Source of the DNA: Psychrobacillus soli
GTDB taxonomy: Bacteria > Bacillota > Bacilli > Bacillales_A > Planococcaceae
Direction of reading: 5' to 3'
Length of the DNA: 64,000 bases
Assembly: GCF_006861775.1 (NCBI RefSeq)
Contig: NZ_VDGG01000008.1
Span: forward strand, 35,520 to 99,519
The position numbers were made by a program, and so were the translations under genes. Below the pieces are notes generated by a model. The model worked only from the letters and a program-made list of their open reading frames with translations, ran no database searches and was not told the DNA's origin. Below, one piece after another: positions 63,962 to 64,000 of this stretch. Every line of letters begins with the position of its first letter. Within the stretch, counting starts at the first letter, position 1.

Positions 63962-64000
63962 CATGTACTGGTTTAATCCCTTTTTTTAGGTTTATTTTTA

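Overview
The window comes from a low-GC, spore-forming Firmicute of the order Bacillales, most like the Planococcaceae/Caryophanaceae (Lysinibacillus/Psychrobacillus/Sporosarcina type). This rests on the Bacillus-type order spoVM-thiN-rpe-rsgA-prkC-prpC-rsmB-fmt-def-priA-coaBC-rpoZ-gmk, on spoVM itself, and on a gamma-SASP-like gene with a sigma-G-type promoter. The species cannot be named from sequence alone.

Layout. 0-15.1 kb is conserved core: rpmB on +, then a long minus-strand housekeeping block, then rqcH on +. rlmN, which lies between rsmB and prpC in B. subtilis, is absent. 15.1-23 kb is an accessory island. Its main content is a three-gene cassette (17.3-22.4 kb) that I recognise as Detocs, a phosphorelay anti-phage system: a large helical-repeat histidine kinase (DtcA), a lone receiver (DtcB), and a receiver fused to a purine-nucleoside-phosphorylase-like ATP nucleosidase (DtcC). 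Two unrecognised membrane-protein genes follow on the same strand. The island is bracketed by the genuine rqcH 3' end and a diverged second copy of that 3' end. The second copy is split by a defective IS3-family element.

23-35.3 kb is a rearranged, decaying zone. It holds two degraded copies of a DJ-1/PfpI gene (one at each end, each with its terminator), a broken amino-acid ABC operon, truncated genes, IS and hydrolase remnants, a YczE-type membrane protein, an aromatic-acid-exporter-like protein, a beta-helix protein with a probable frameshift, several small palindromic repeat families, and a gamma-SASP-like gene.

35.2-44.0 kb is an AI-2 (Lsr) quorum-signal uptake locus: lsrA-lsrC-lsrD-lsrB plus a class II aldolase/degenerate-SDR fusion on the minus strand, and divergent lsrK plus a cupin gene on +. 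A catabolite-control (cre) site lies in the divergent promoter region. No LsrR, LsrF or LsrG is seen. 44.2-46.6 kb has a Bcr/CflA efflux pump and an Rpn-family nuclease gene.

46.8-57.8 kb is a minus-strand hexuronate-use locus: TRAP transporter dctQ-dctM-dctP (with a cre-like site), a YesMN-type two-component system, uxaC and a secreted GH3 glycosidase, with a Gfo/Idh/MocA oxidoreductase alongside. 57.8-64 kb is gene-poor and repeat-rich. It holds a probable decayed type I toxin-antitoxin locus, covarying hairpin repeats, a small membrane protein, an EamA transporter, a cyclic-2,3-diphosphoglycerate-synthetase-like protein, a YciI protein, an LprI-like lipoprotein, and a 'ghost' copy of the SASP locus that keeps promoter and terminator but has lost its coding sequence.

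Functional assignments come from motifs and remembered family sequences; no search was run.
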